Below, piece by piece: positions 12,372 to 24,900 of a stretch of DNA of 64,000 bases. Each line of letters opens with the position of its first letter. Position 1 is the first letter of the stretch. Position numbers and translations under genes: made by a program. Under the pieces are notes generated by a model that saw only the letters and a program-made list of their open reading frames with translations, was not told the origin of the DNA and did no database searches. The stretch is from Anoplopoma fimbria (taxonomy: Eukaryota; Chordata; Actinopteri; Perciformes; Anoplopomatidae): NCBI RefSeq assembly GCF_027596085.1, contig NC_072472.1:24153052-24217051 (forward strand), read 5' to 3'.

Positions 12372-12402
<31 letters not shown>
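12372..12402. repeat. (TTA)n microsatellite in NHERF4 3' UTR
   Basis: About ten TTA units lie roughly 80 bp after the NHERF4 stop codon and before the polyadenylation signals, so the run is probably transcribed. Confidence 0.9.
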
Positions 12403-12628
12403 GATTGGTCAAGATTGCCTTAATCTAATTAGGTTTTACAATGGAATCCAAAAGATGAAACAGATATTATAAGCTAAATGAAACTGCAATGGCATCAGTT
12501 GAAGAAATGTTATAATGTGTATTTGTGTATGATATGAAAATTTATTTGTATAATATATATACATTCAGTGATGAAAAACATTTAGCCAACAATTGCCACA
12601 TTTGATCTTATAATCAGAAGAAATACAG

Positions 12629-12638
12629 AATAAATAAA
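12629..12638 (+). promoter_or_regulatory. Overlapping AATAAA polyadenylation signals, NHERF4
   Basis: Two overlapping AATAAA hexamers lie about 340 bp after the stop codon on the gene strand. The assignment is by position only. Confidence 0.6.
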
Positions 12639-12984
12639 ATGCTCTGTGTCTTAAAGGACATTAATCTATACTATATTTCTTATCGTACGAATATGAATTG
12701 AAACAAGTGGCTAGGTGAAATTATAAAACACCTTTGTAAATCTAAAAAGCTATCCCTTTGATCAGCAGTAATTTAAAGTATTGGGGACAAATGAAAATAA
12801 AAACTGGTACTGCGCTTGTGTTATATAAAAGTGTAAATTGTATTGTAGTCGTTGGAATGAAGGGGTTGTAAGAGTGTGTGTGTTTTATGTACAGTATTAA
12901 GCATAAAACATTATATATAAAAACCTTGCAGTCTGTTTGTTTATTGAGGATGAAAGTACTCAAGAAGTACTACCCTGAGCCTTC

Positions 12985-13345
12985 CTCGTAGCACTTATTG
13001 CACTCGTATTAGTTGTTGCACTTACTGTATTCGTATCAGTTCGCTGCACTTATTGAATTCGTATTTGTTTACTGCACTTATCCTATTCGTAGTAGTTTGT
13101 AGCACTTATTGTATTCGGATTAGTCTGTTGCAATTATTGTTCTCATAGTAATCTGCCTCTGCACTATACTTTTGCTCTGGTTTATGCTTTAAGATGCTTG
13201 TTTAAGAAAGGAGATGCACTTATGACTTCTGGTGACTAGTAGTTCTCTTGAATACCTATGTTGAATACACTTCCTGTAAGTCGCTTTGGATAAAAGCGTC
13301 TGCTAAATGACTGTACTGTAATGTAATGTAATGTAATGTAATGTA
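12985..13345 (+). repeat. Composite repeat: 28-bp imperfect array plus retroelement-type tail
   Basis: About six imperfect ~28-bp units, each starting GCACTTATT or a close variant and containing ATTCGTA, run from 12991 to about 13155. Unique sequence follows, then the motif GGATAAAAGCGTCTGCTAAATG and a (TAATG)n tail (about 13315-13345). The motif and tail match what I know as the 3' end of teleost L2/SINE-type non-LTR elements. The same tail recurs at 14663-14705 and, inverted, at 53382-53445. Confidence 0.7.
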
Positions 13346-13347
13346 AT

Positions 13348-13440
13348 GTTCCAGCTAACTTATGGCTAAGAGCTTGCCAATACAGACCTACTAATTGTTA
13401 ACATCTCCCTGAACAATTCCACCCTGCCTAAACTTCTGTA
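13348..13440. repeat. Dispersed repeat copy, uninterrupted
   Basis: About 93 bp, from TTCCAGCTAACTTATGGC to CCTGCCTAAACTTC, recurs at 31279-31332 plus 31817-31852, where a retroelement has split it. A second (TAATG)n run follows at 13437-13460. Family unknown. Confidence 0.75.
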
Positions 13441-13791
13441 ATGTAATGTAATGTAATGTAAAGCTAACAGCAAATAACAGATGTCTCAGTCATGTGGCCT
13501 TGAAAGGTTGACAAGAATGACGTCACTCTAATGCGCTAATGAACTTATTTATAAGGTTAAACACTGCAGGGAAAGTGAGAATCTAATTATCTTGACATTC
13601 TGGAACCGTTCAAATGTTACTTTCGGCCATTACAACGTGGAATTTATAATGCGACCCCATAGACATGCGTGCAAATCCTAATTATAGAGACGCAGGCGCT
13701 TTTTCTGCGCAGGCAGCTGTGCGGGCAGCTAAACAGGGGTCCTTCGTCTGGAGGTGACATTCGTCTGGATAGCATTGACAAACGCTTCAAC

Positions 13792-15772
13792 ATGGCTCAG
13801 GCAGTGCAGAAACTGGTCGCTAAAGTACCCACCCTGCTCGGCGGTAAGTTCATTTATTGTGTTATTCATTTTAGCAAGTATTTAATAACAATGGGGACTG
13901 AATAGTAGGCAGTATAATCTTTATTGAGCAGAAGTAACGTTAGCTAGGCTAGTCGCACTGAGACTTAGCCAGTACGTGTATGAAGGGGATATATCGTTAA
14001 GTAGCAGAAACACTGAAATTAGATGTTATGTTGCTTTCCTTTGTCTTACTAAATAGTTTTAGCTAGCTAGCACAGGTGATTAGCATTGTTTACACCCTTC
14101 AGCATTAGCTTGCTAAGTGGCTAATGCTAGCATGTAGCTGTAGCCGCAGAGTAAGAAGGTTGCACCAGACTAATAATGCGCTGTTTCCTCCCCCGTAGCC
14201 GCTGTCACCTACTCAAAACCTCGGCTAGCGACCTTCTGGTACTATGCCCGTGTTGAGCTTGTCCCACCTTCCCCTGCTGAGATCCCCAAGGCCATCGAGG
14301 GGGCCACAAACCTCGTCAAGAGTTTCCAGTCAGGACGTCTCGGTCAACTCACAGTGAAGGTGAGTCTGTTATGTTCAGGTAGCCCTTGATTTGTGTGCAA
14401 GTGTTTTTAAAGAGATTGGTAAAGATGTATTAATTATGTGTCGATGTGTATCAAAAATACTATTAAACCTACAACAGTCACACTAGACTGTTGTAGGTTT
14501 AGTGGACAGACTACATTCACATAAAGGTTTGACAAGCAAATTGTTTTAATTTTATTTGCTTTTTTTTTTAGTTGGTAAACCTTGAGACAGCGGAGAACAA
14601 AAAAAATACTATTAATACTAAAATACTTGGTAAAGATATATTAATTATGTGTCGATGTGTATAAAAGCGTCTGCTAAATGACTGTAATGTAAATGTAAAT
14701 GTAATATCAAAAATACTATTAATTTGTCTGATGGACACACTAGACTGTTGTAGGTTTAGTGGACAGACTACACTCACATAAAGGTTTGACAAGCAAATTG
14801 TTTTAATTTTATTTGCTTTTTTTTAGTTGGTAAACCTTGAGACAGCGGAGAACAAAAAAAGTACTATTAATACTAAAATACTTGGTAAAGATATATTAAT
14901 TATGTGTCGATGTGTATCAAAAATACTATTAATTTGTCTGATGGACACACTAGACTGTTGTAGGTTTAGTGGACAGACTACACTCACATAAAGGTTTGAC
15001 AAGCAAATTGTTTTAATTTTATTTGCTTTTTTTTTTTTAGTTGGTAAACCTTGAGACAGCGGAGAACAAAAAAAAAGACGTTGTTAATAGTGTGTTTTTT
15101 AAGACCTTACTGAGAACAGCTTTATTTATTGAGCTATGTTAGAAAATGTTTTCTCTTAGTAGTTTATGGATAGTTGAGGCCAAGAGTCAGCAGTACGCCT
15201 CACAAAATTTGGGCAAATCCGCTGCAATTAGGAAATTATCGTGAACTGACTTATAAAAATCTTCCAATTTTTTTCTTTGAATAGTAATTTAAACAGTCAA
15301 TAAAACACTTGTGGGTGTACACAATGGACCATGTCCTGTACCCAAGTGGGAATTATCATTGTCAGTGATTGAGGAATTTTGGTAATTTATGTACCCTTTT
15401 TATTAACACAACTAAATCATTATTTTGTAAAAAATGAAAGACATGAAACATGTCTTACCGTAATATTTTTTAATTTTGGAGCCTGGCAAAAGTTATTGTA
15501 TTATTCTCTTGTCATTGTTAGTCTGTGCTGTACAAAATCAAAACATGATTAAGCAATTCTCAAAGAAAACTATGACATTGACATGACAAGTTTTTCAGTG
15601 GTGGCTAATATCTGATTTTACTTTATGAATTTCTGCATAAGAAAATCTAATTAAACATTTTGTTTCCTCACAGGATGCTGTAAGGAATGGACTGGTGGCC
15701 ACTGAAGTGTTGATGTGGTTTTACATTGGAGAGTGCATCGGTAAAGGAGGCATCATTGGCTATGATGTCTGA
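13792..15772 (+). CDS. atp5mg: ATP synthase membrane subunit g
   Basis: Three coding exons, 13792-13843, 14199-14359 and 15674-15772, join to 103 aa, the length of the mammalian protein. The conserved core [16 protein letters not shown] is present. So is the C-terminal transmembrane helix, with the glycine-rich run [10 protein letters not shown]. Subunit g is a small inner-membrane protein of mitochondrial F1Fo ATP synthase that, with subunit e, stabilises dimers and shapes cristae. All junctions are GT-AG, and the start ATG has a good context (CAACATGG). Intron 2 (14360-15673) holds a three-copy tandem repeat. A signal AATAAA lies 77 bp after the stop. The neighbour NHERF4 is on the same strand; in humans both map to 11q23.3, so this may be a retained ancestral linkage. 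Retrocopies of this gene are common, but this copy has introns and is intact. Confidence 0.95.
14416..15075 (+). repeat. Three-copy tandem repeat in atp5mg intron 2
   Basis: Units start at 14416, 14627 and 14882 with TTGGTAAAGAT. The basic unit is about 211 bp. The second is longer by about 44 bp because it carries the retroelement tail motif AAAAGCGTCTGCTAAATG (14663-14705). Each unit contains a poly-T tract ending in AG. Confidence 0.9.
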
Positions 15773-15848
15773 AATTTCGACTGTCATGCTTCTTTTCTCT
15801 TTTATTTGAGCGTTGTATGCTCAACTTCCTTCAAGAATCCTGGGAACC

Positions 15849-15854
15849 AATAAA
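15849..15854 (+). promoter_or_regulatory. AATAAA polyadenylation signal, atp5mg
   Basis: Canonical hexamer 77 bp downstream of the atp5mg stop codon, consistent with the short 3' UTR usual for this gene. Confidence 0.8.
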
Positions 15855-15859
15855 CAGAT

Positions 15860-17080
15860 GTCTATTGTTAAAATAACTTGTTTTGTGACTCCTTGTTTTT
15901 TATAATGCATGCATGTATTTGATGAATGTGTTTTTTGTATAGATAATATACACAATATAATAGTTATTTTTCTCAGAGGACATTTTGACACACCACAGTA
16001 GGAAATGCTCAGATGTAAATAATTAGATTAATTTGTTTGGCTGATTCAGGTTCAGGAGTTTGGTATTGTGGGTGCCACTGCTCACTGTTGGAATACAGAG
16101 ACATTGTTACTGGTATTACTTACACATGTGCTTTTCCCTCGAGTTAAAATGTCTTCTGGGAAAAAAGGCATCATCATTAGACAAACTCATTGTGTCACAA
16201 GAGACCTCCAATGGACTTTACTTGATGTACCAATATGCACCTGGAAAATCTAATTGCATTCCTGTGAAAAATTTGTCTTCTGAGAACCAGGAGAAGTCAG
16301 AAGAAACAAGATACTGTTCTGTTCTGGTCTACATGTGACTATGTCAAACTCCATCTCTCATAACTTCTTGGGATTTGCACTTGTCTTGAACATGTATGTG
16401 CGATAACAAGCAATGTAGAGCTTAACATCCATAGAAAAATATATACATAATGAGCTTGTTTTAGACAAGCTGTTCTGAAAATTATAGTAGTGTATGTATT
16501 GTTATACAGTATATTGCTGTCTGATTGTAGATGTATACAGAAAAATCCAAAGTGTCTCGGTAAATTTATCTAAACTGAATTTTCTGACAAATAAGCCACA
16601 ATTGAGGATATGGTCAAGGCAGAACAGTGATGCTGTAGCTTGACCTTAAATGTAATGATTATATCCACAGTAACAGTGGTAATTACATTTTAAGTTCAGT
16701 TCCTGTAATCAAGCAACAGGGGGAGGTGTTAGTATGGTCAATGTTGAGGAGGTGTAACTGCTGTAATTTGTTTCAGAGCAGGTGGTTTGTTAATTCACAG
16801 ATGTAATTATAAACTGAACGGTTTACATACCAGTTAAATACTTAAAAAGGACCAATTACATCTATGTTGAACGGGTACTTGCAAAATTGTTTCAACCTCG
16901 CCTTTGTTAAAGCACAAACAAAAGAAAAGTAGCTCTATCCTCTCATTTTAATCCATATAATGTTTAATCCAATAGACCATTAATTTGGCAATATAGATGT
17001 AACACCATCTGGTCTTTATATATTCTTGTGTGGGAATAGATAAATAATCTCAACACCAAAATTAATAAATTCATTTAGCT
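15860..17080. other. Intergenic spacer between atp5mg and TRIM gene A
   Basis: AT-rich sequence between two convergent genes. I see no exon or repeat that I can name; the 92-codon open frame at 16060-16338 has no recognisable domain. Confidence 0.6.
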
Positions 17081-17081
17081 C

Positions 17082-17087
17082 TTTATT
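17082..17087 (-). promoter_or_regulatory. Candidate polyadenylation signal, TRIM gene A
   Basis: TTTATT on the plus strand reads AATAAA on the gene strand, about 780 bp after the stop codon. It is assigned by position and would imply a 3' UTR of about 0.8 kb. Confidence 0.4.
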
Positions 17088-17869
17088 TAGAACTACGAAT
17101 GAATACTTTTGTTACAAAACAAGTCTTTGTGTGATATCAATTACACTCTGGTTATCTGTTATATAAGTAAACATACATACAAATTAAATAAGGGTTAGTT
17201 CCAGTGAAAAAACAACAACTCAGCAACTCAGATAATATCAAAACATGACAAAACGAAATGACTGAAATATTCCTCTGAATGTGTTGAAACCATAATAATA
17301 CTAATCCTGGTGCACCAACATGAATGTTATTGTATTACTCATACCGATCACAAGGGTGCAATACATTTTAAATCACTTATGCAATGACATTGGCCAACAA
17401 TGTAATGACATATAATAAGATGTTCCTTATCTCAGAGTACATCCATTATGTCTTATAATAACATGTTCACTTGAGATATGCCGCACCCTTTATGAAGTAA
17501 AAGGGTACATCTAAAAGTGTGATACTGACATGTTATAATATTATCCAGCAGTTCTGCTCAAAAGCTAAAATACTCTATATTGTACTTGTGTGATTAAGTA
17601 GTAATTATATATTTCAGTAATGTCTTAGACATTTGTTTTAAAAGCACAAACAAACCGTAATATATTTGATGTGTAGCGTAAAAGAAAAGTGTATACACAT
17701 TGGACAGGAACATTTTTCTTCAAAAAATGAACAATATAACTTCATTAATGTGGTTTGGTACAGTTTGAAAATATTGCAAATATATATATTCCAAAAGCAC
17801 TGCTGTATATAATGAAAAACACATGGAAGATATTTCCAGATTTTCCAATGAGAGCTAAAATATCGGGGT

Positions 17870-20800
17870 TCACTTGACATTGCAAATCTTGACTGAGGTT
17901 CCAACTCCGAAGCCTGGATAAAGGGGCTCAACGAATGTGGTCTCAAACCTGTGCAGGAGGCTCATACTGTTGCCTATGCTGTAAAATGCCAGCACGCCCG
18001 CAGAGTGGTCCAGGTACACGCCTATCCTGGGGGAGTGGGGGCCGCTGACGGCTTTGTCCACCCGGTTGTGCCAGGCGGAGTAGCCCGTGTCGGAGCAGAG
18101 AAGACTCCAGGACTTGTCGTTGTAGCCCAGCAGACACAGCGAGCCTTTGCCCTTCCGGCTGATGCTCCTGTAGGCCACCCCGATGGAGAACTCCCCGTTC
18201 CACTCGATCTCCCAGTAGAAGCGGCCTCCGGACAGGGCCTCTCGGCACAGCACCTGGGCAAAGCTGTCAAACCTCTCCGGGTTGTCTCCGTAGGGCTGCA
18301 GGTCCCTGGTGCGGATGACTTTTCTGTTGCTGTCAGAGACGTACAGCTCCTTGTATGCTGTGCTAGAGTCCAATTTAAGCTGGCAGAAGTCTGTGGAGCA
18401 GAATCAATACACTTTTGTAGTATTTAATTAGCAACCAAATTGTGTTGGAGTTAAATTGTCGTCAGTTAAATACACCCACATACTTACATTTCACAAAATC
18501 TGCTCTACTCTTTGGCTCTGGAGGAGAAGGAGGAGAGTTGTCCACCACTTCTTTGCCTGCACATGGAAAAGCACTGTGTAAGGTCAATGTGAACCGAATA
18601 CACCCACACACATGCCTTTAATTCTTTTGATGATGTGCTTTTAACTAAAGCCTCACTTTGTGGTTTGCCTGCTACGATTCAAGGCCACTACATTGTCAAC
18701 CTCAATAATAATTAACCTCCTGCAGTCTTATATTGGTTTAGGACGTGACGGCACTCACCTCTGCTCCTTCTGTCCAATGTCCGACTTTCTGTGGTGTACA
18801 CTGGGACCTCATTCACTGTAAGACAGAACACATTCATATTTAGCACATTTTTTATGGTGTGTTTTCATTCTTTCCATCATGCAGAAGCGTTGTGTATTCT
18901 GCTGCTAAAGTCACACCTGACTTGGAGATCTTAAGCAGCTCCTCTCTGCCAAACTCCTCCAGGCGGTCCTTGATCTCAGCCACAGCTTTCCTGACATTCC
19001 CGAAGGAGAAGTCGGGGTTCACTGTCACTCTGGGTATAAAGCCGTCATCGGTAGGGGTGCAAAGGTAGTTGAAGTTCTGATGGGAAAAGAAAAAAAGAAT
19101 TGTCGTGATGAGGACAAAGACTGCATCAACGTGATCTGTGTGAGGAACAGTTAGAGTTTACCAAATATATTTTTCACGTTTGGAACATGGATTTGAAGTG
19201 TTTAAATCACATCACTTCAGAGACTGATTCATAGTAAATGGAATATCCAGAGTGGGGACATATTTTGTGCAATGAGTAGTGCTATTAAACGCCTCTACAC
19301 TTGCTTGTCTAGAAATGTTTTCACCCAATATGATACAATGGACTTAACATATGATTATTCTGTCATCGTAATCAAGAACAGCCAGCGTAGGAAGGGTGTA
19401 AGTCTTAATAAAAACCACACCCATTCACTAATTACTTCAGCTTTTAGGCCCAAATCAGACCTCCAGATGTATTTCAGTGGCCCCAAAGCTGTAACTTACC
19501 TGCAAAAAGTGGATGTGGTCTTCAGTGCTGTACAGCTGCTTGAGGCCGGTCTCCTTTTTCTTCAGTTCATCGATCTCTTGCTCCAGCCGCTCGACCAAAG
19601 CCTCGGCCTGGTTGAAAGCAGCCTTCTCGTTGATTCCAATCAGCTTGGTCACCTCTGACCTCATCCTCTCAATGGAGCGGATCATGTCCTCGAACATCTT
19701 CTGGCTTTCCACCATTGCTCTCTGGGCAGAGTTCTGGACAGAGCACACCAGGTGTCAGTGGGATACAGAAGACAGCACTATACATAACTTCTTGCAGCCA
19801 CATCTGTCTTTTACATGGAAATACAGAAAATCCTTACCTTCAATGAATCAACAGCAGTCTTCAGCTCCTCCAGCTCCTTCACCCTCTCCTGGCATTTTTG
19901 TCTAATCTCGGCTTGTGAGATTCCCAAGAGTTTCTGCAGAATAAAAGGCACATTACACACCCATCAATTTTACTGTTTTGTTAAGCGTGCACTCCCATGC
20001 TGACTGGCTTTAAAAAAAAAGTATTATGCAGCAAAGTTGATCATAAAAGTCGCATTAACTCAGATTTATAAGATGTAGTCGAATGTCATGCTGTTTTATT
20101 GTGTGAGATGTAAAGCCCCATATTTGTTGGTTGGGTAGAAAAACATTCTTTCTCATCAAAGAATATCTGGGGAGACCCTTCGGCATGTCTAATAAGCCCC
20201 GCTCAAAGAAGCCTCTTAATACGGCCGCCTTTTATCTCGGAGGGAGAGGGGGGTAAAACATTTTTTTTCTGGAATTCTGATCACGTCAGGAATGTGAATC
20301 TACCGCTGCCTGACTTTTAAAGAGATGTTTCAAGGTGCATGCAGAACTGACAGGCAGAATAGAGGGGTTTCTAATTCAGCTTTTAGCCCACCAACCCATT
20401 CTTCAAGATAAGCTTGAGGAATGTTGGGAATCTGGGGGGGGGAATGAGAGAGGGGGGGAGGGAAGAGAGTGGGAGACGGAGTGAGACGTGTGAGACGTGT
20501 TATAAATCTTTGGATGAGAGAAGCCAGACTCCCAATGTTGTGAAGAAAACAGTGGGATGAATTATTACCCCATCATCATTTAGCCTGTATGGCTGCTGTA
20601 AAAACACACCTAAATTACTCATAAACAAAAACCAGTTGCTCTGAATGCTGCAGATTTATACTGCAGTATCTGTCTACTTATCTACTGTTCATCCCTTTAC
20701 AGAGCAATGTGATAGGTGAGTCATTTGTATGTGCATTGCCGTGGTTACACAGTCATGATTGGCTGAACGCGAGGCGTTTGAAGGCCTCGTCTCCCTGACA

Positions 20801-21923
20801 TTCCAGTATCATTACAGACCCCCACTCCCACAGGTGGGAACCAAATCCGCAGAGGGAAGTCAAGAGACAGTTTCTGTGTATCTCTCCCACAGCTGGAACA
20901 CCTCATTCTATGAAAAGCAGCTTTTAGAGGCGATAACTGTCAGACACTCCCCCGGCCTCCACACAGCTAATCAGAGAGCTGGATTTGTTTTGGCGGCGAA
21001 TGCCTGCCAGTTTTAGCTGATAGCCTCTGTGAAATGGGTCAAAGTACAACTCCCAGTCGAGCGCAGGGGTAGGGGTTGGGAAAAACACTGTTTGCTTCAA
21101 CTCAAAACACTCCAGTGACTATATAAACCTAATGTATCAAGCAGGTGCCTTTTTTAATAGTTAATCTGTCTGTGAAACATATTCGAATTGGATTAGGCGA
21201 GTTCCGCTTGTTGTTTCTCTCATGTACTGAATAAACTGCTAATCTATCTGACATGAATTCACACTTTCACTTTCTGAAAAGCTGATTGATGTTTATTTAT
21301 TCTAACAACACTATTAATGAAAAGGATGTTACCTGTTTCTCTCCCCTCTCTGCCTCAGCAGAGACAATGTCATGGCCCCTGTGTTCACTGACTGTGCAGA
21401 TAGCACAGATACACATCTGGTCTGTTCGACAGAAGAGCTCCAGGGACTTCTGGTGCTGCGGGCAGATCTTCCTGTCTAGGTTTCCCAGCTCATCCACCAG
21501 CTTGTGCCTCTTGAACGTGGCTGACTCGTAGTGTGGCTTCAGGTGCTTCTCGCAGTAGGACGCCAGACAGTTAAGACAGGACTTCACAGCCTTCAATTTC
21601 TTCCCAGAGCAGTAGTCACAGGGGACATCGCTCGGTCCGGCGTAGAGGTTCCCCTGGGATGTATTGAGGTTGAGGTTCAGGCCGCTCTTCCTGATCTTCT
21701 CAGCCACCAAACTCAGAGTGGCGTTCGGCCGCAGCACCGGCCTCTGGGTGAAGGTGATCTTACACTGGGGACAAATGTAAATCCCTGTGTAGTCAGCCTC
21801 ATTCCAGTAGCCACTGATGCAGTCCATACAGAAGCTGTGGCCACAGGGGATAGCCACGGGGTCCTTCAACAGGTTCACACACAGGGAGCAGCTGAAATAA
21901 TCTGGAGAAGTGTGGTCAGCCAT
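17870..21923 (-). CDS. TRIM gene A: finTRIM-type RING/B-box/coiled-coil/PRY-SPRY E3 ligase
   Basis: Seven coding exons on the reverse strand, 21923-21333, 19933-19838, 19733-19500, 19076-18917, 18815-18759, 18556-18488 and 18390-17870, join to 575 aa. The RING has C3HC4 ligands starting Cys12/Cys15, then Cys27, His29, Cys32, Cys35, Cys51 and Cys54. A linker helix (about 66-82), B-box 1 (102-140) and B-box 2 (154-186) follow. The coiled coil spans about 198-307 and PRY-SPRY 403-575. The family transfers ubiquitin to substrates chosen by the SPRY domain, and many finTRIMs act in antiviral signalling. The order and the Asp-His-Ile-His-Phe-Leu-Gln end of the coiled coil are typical of finTRIM and TRIM16/25-like genes. 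A 5' UTR acceptor at 21951 implies an upstream non-coding exon, perhaps ending at the donor at 23484. The ftr82/ftr83 lineage is a candidate, but orthology is not proven. Confidence 0.9.
21265..21274 (-). promoter_or_regulatory. Candidate interferon-response (IRF) element
   Basis: The gene strand reads GAAAGTGAAA, an exact fit to the GAAANNGAAA core of IRF/ISRE elements. It lies about 60 bp inside intron 1 of TRIM gene A, just after the RING exon. A ten-base match can arise by chance. Confidence 0.3.
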
Positions 21924-21951
21924 GGCGATGGTGCTCCAAACACAGTCAGAC

Positions 21952-24900
21952 CTATGGGAACAGACAGAAAGTGCCAGCAGCAGATAGAGATTCCGTCGAG
22001 TGTGACTGGGAGCCCGCCCTCAAGAGTGTGGTGCAGCCTGCCAGAGACAGGAACAGGACCTACTTGTATTTCTGAATTCCAGAGGTTATTGATTGAAAGC
22101 AGACAAGGCCCTCCTCCTGTGCTGTGAGTATATCGAGCCCTGCCCAGTTCAGATAAGCAGGTTGAGCAAGGAGGGAGAGAGAGAGAGGGCAGGCAGCAGA
22201 GAGGAGTAGAGAGAGAGAGCAGAGTGAAAAAAAGAGAATGAATGAAATGTAAAAAGCACACCAAGTGGCAACTAATGTGCCAGGAAAAAAAAGAGCTTCC
22301 CTTTTCCTAGCAGTTTCCTTTATACTCAAAGTTCTCATGTGGCTCATCTGCGGGTGAAGTGTGCGCACAGTTCTCGGCAGCTGTATTTCCACCTATTGTT
22401 GTCGGACAGAATCGCCATTGTCTTAAACCGGTTGTGGTCCGACAAACATAAATGCAGCCTAAAGTACTGTAGGAATTTCAGGGACCACCCATTGAACAAA
22501 CAGAGACACTCTTGAGTTTCGGAGCAGTTTCAAACATAAGGGATGTTGCTGCTCCTTTTCCTCAACAATACAACTTGTTGAAAGTTTGATCTGCTGCAGG
22601 CGGTTAGTCCAAGTTACAGTATTTACACTGTGTCCCGTCAGACCGGTCTAGCTACGTTCACAGGTCAACTGCAGATGTGTGGATGTTTGAGCAGCGGAAA
22701 GAAAATATTGAGACACCAAACGGAAACACACATGCATGAGTGTGTGCGCATGCAGAACATTCCTGTCAGGGCCAGGTGTGTTGTTGCAATGCAGGTCTCA
22801 CATATTTCCGTCATGCTTCATCACAAGTTATGTTGCATTCTTTAACATCCCTCTCATGGTTAACTAGTGTAGCTGGGGGGAAACATTAGAGGAGACCCTC
22901 ACTCACTGTGCATCATCAAATGTCTGCCGACATCACAGTGACTCATTAGCATTTAAATTAGACCTATTGGTTTCTACCAATACTAGCGTTGTTTATTCAA
23001 GAGTCACTACTATGATGAAAATAGAAGTTGAATTAAAGTGTAGTCATTTTAGCATTTCCTGCCGGATGCAGAATCATGTAGCAATACAAAAAGTTACTTA
23101 AAGGTTGTAAAAAGTATATTGGCTGCACCTTCATATCTTCCATTACTTCATACACTTGGCAGTTTCACCTCTCCATATTTGGTCAGGTTTCTGATAAGCC
23201 AGTTTTTCCTTCCTTCCACCAGAGTAAAGGGAGCGCTCTCTGCTTAAAGATTAACTACCTTCCAGGGCCGCTGCCACGGGAAAACAACTTTCATTATTGC
23301 TCTGAGCTCTCTGATTTATTATTAGAGTTTTTAACTCATGATAGAGAGGTGACAACTATACAGTGCACATGTGGCCGAAAGTCTATTTCTTTCAGTAAGT
23401 ATAAATATGCAGAATGGTTATGTTTACGAAACATGAGACTTAATTAAGACTTAATAACAGGCTTCTCTAAAAGAGTTGCATACCGGTTACAAGTCCCGGT
23501 GTTCTTCGATGAAGCAGACAGAAACTCCACAGTCGTCTGAAGCTCAGTCCAAGTCCAGGTCAAGGAGTGAGGTCAACCTGCTTTCTGCAGTGCAAGTGCA
23601 TGAGAACACAAATGGGTTTTTAATGAAAGGAAATAAGGACCCAGTTCACTGAGCATGAGTAATAAAACCGAAAGATACAATAATCAAAACGTGTTCTTGG
23701 AAAACACATTTGCTGATGCTGGGGGATAAACAGAGGTGAATAGTACTGAAACAGACACAGACTGAATGTGAATGGAAAGGCTACGCACCACTAGAAAGCA
23801 TCGCTGTTGTCATGGCGTCTGCCAGGAGATGAGCAAAAAGCAGCACATGTTGAGTGTCTATTATGGTCGCATTCATATTAGTATATACTAATTAAAAATC
23901 GGACTGATCCCCAAATTGTGGTCCCATATTGCTTTAAGGTGTAATGATAACAATATGCAGATTTTACATAGTCTACATACAGATATACAAAAGCATATAC
24001 AAAACAGCATGGTTAGATTGTTTGTGTGAAAATATTAAATGAAATAATGAATAAATATTTGTTTAATCTAAAAGCATTGCAGTGGGTCAGACACAATATG
24101 CATGATAAGCAATATAGTCAGCCAAACTGAAACTCAGATGATCATGCAAATCACAGTGACTCAACCATTTTCTTTGTTTTTTTTTGTCACTGTCATTAGA
24201 AATAGATAATACTTACTTAATTCACAGGACGTGCATTAAATATTAAATCTGAATACTAACTTTGCCGAATAAATAAATAAAAATATCATCATATAAATCC
24301 GATATAGCAGACCTTGCACATGTGCAAAACCGCCTAGATGGGCGTCTCAAGGTCTTTTGAAGGTTAAAAATGATTATTTTAAATAAAATATTGTGTCAAG
24401 ATGCTTTCATGAAAATAAATGTTTTGACTACAGAAAAATTGAAATATATTTTTTCTGTGTGATAGCTTTCTCCTTATTGCCATCAGTCTATCAAGATAGT
24501 GTTGTTTAGTGTAAAGTATGACCCCTGACACTAAATTTACATATAAGATGCTACATTTAGTATTGCGTATCAGCTGTAGTCACTGTTGTTGACGGACAAC
24601 AGACCCTATAATTTTGGGGACTCAGCTCGGGCCCTGCTGGCTTGAGCACAATGGAATCTTTGAAGCAGGCTCTCTCGGCCCTCCTGTTATCTGGGCTATC
24701 AAGTGTAGTTGCATTCCTATCTCCATTTCAACAGCCCTGAAACTACATATTGGCTGGGAGGTGTGTTCACTGTAAGATGAAAACGACAGTGGAAGGTATT
24801 TAGCTCAGAAGAGGAAACATTCTTAAAGTTGGTTTCAAGGTGCACATTTTCTTTTTTGAGATAGAGTAACAGTTGAAATATAGATCCAGTGTTGACTTAC

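Noticed and set aside
17943..18427. Long open frames on the plus strand and other minus frames across the PRY-SPRY exon of TRIM gene A (up to 158 codons)
   Set aside because: They are shadows of the GC-rich SPRY coding exon; the minus frame gives a perfect PRY-SPRY domain, the others no domain.
21531..22127. 198-codon plus-strand open frame opposite the RING exon of TRIM gene A
   Set aside because: Antisense to a clear RING/B-box exon and without recognisable motifs.
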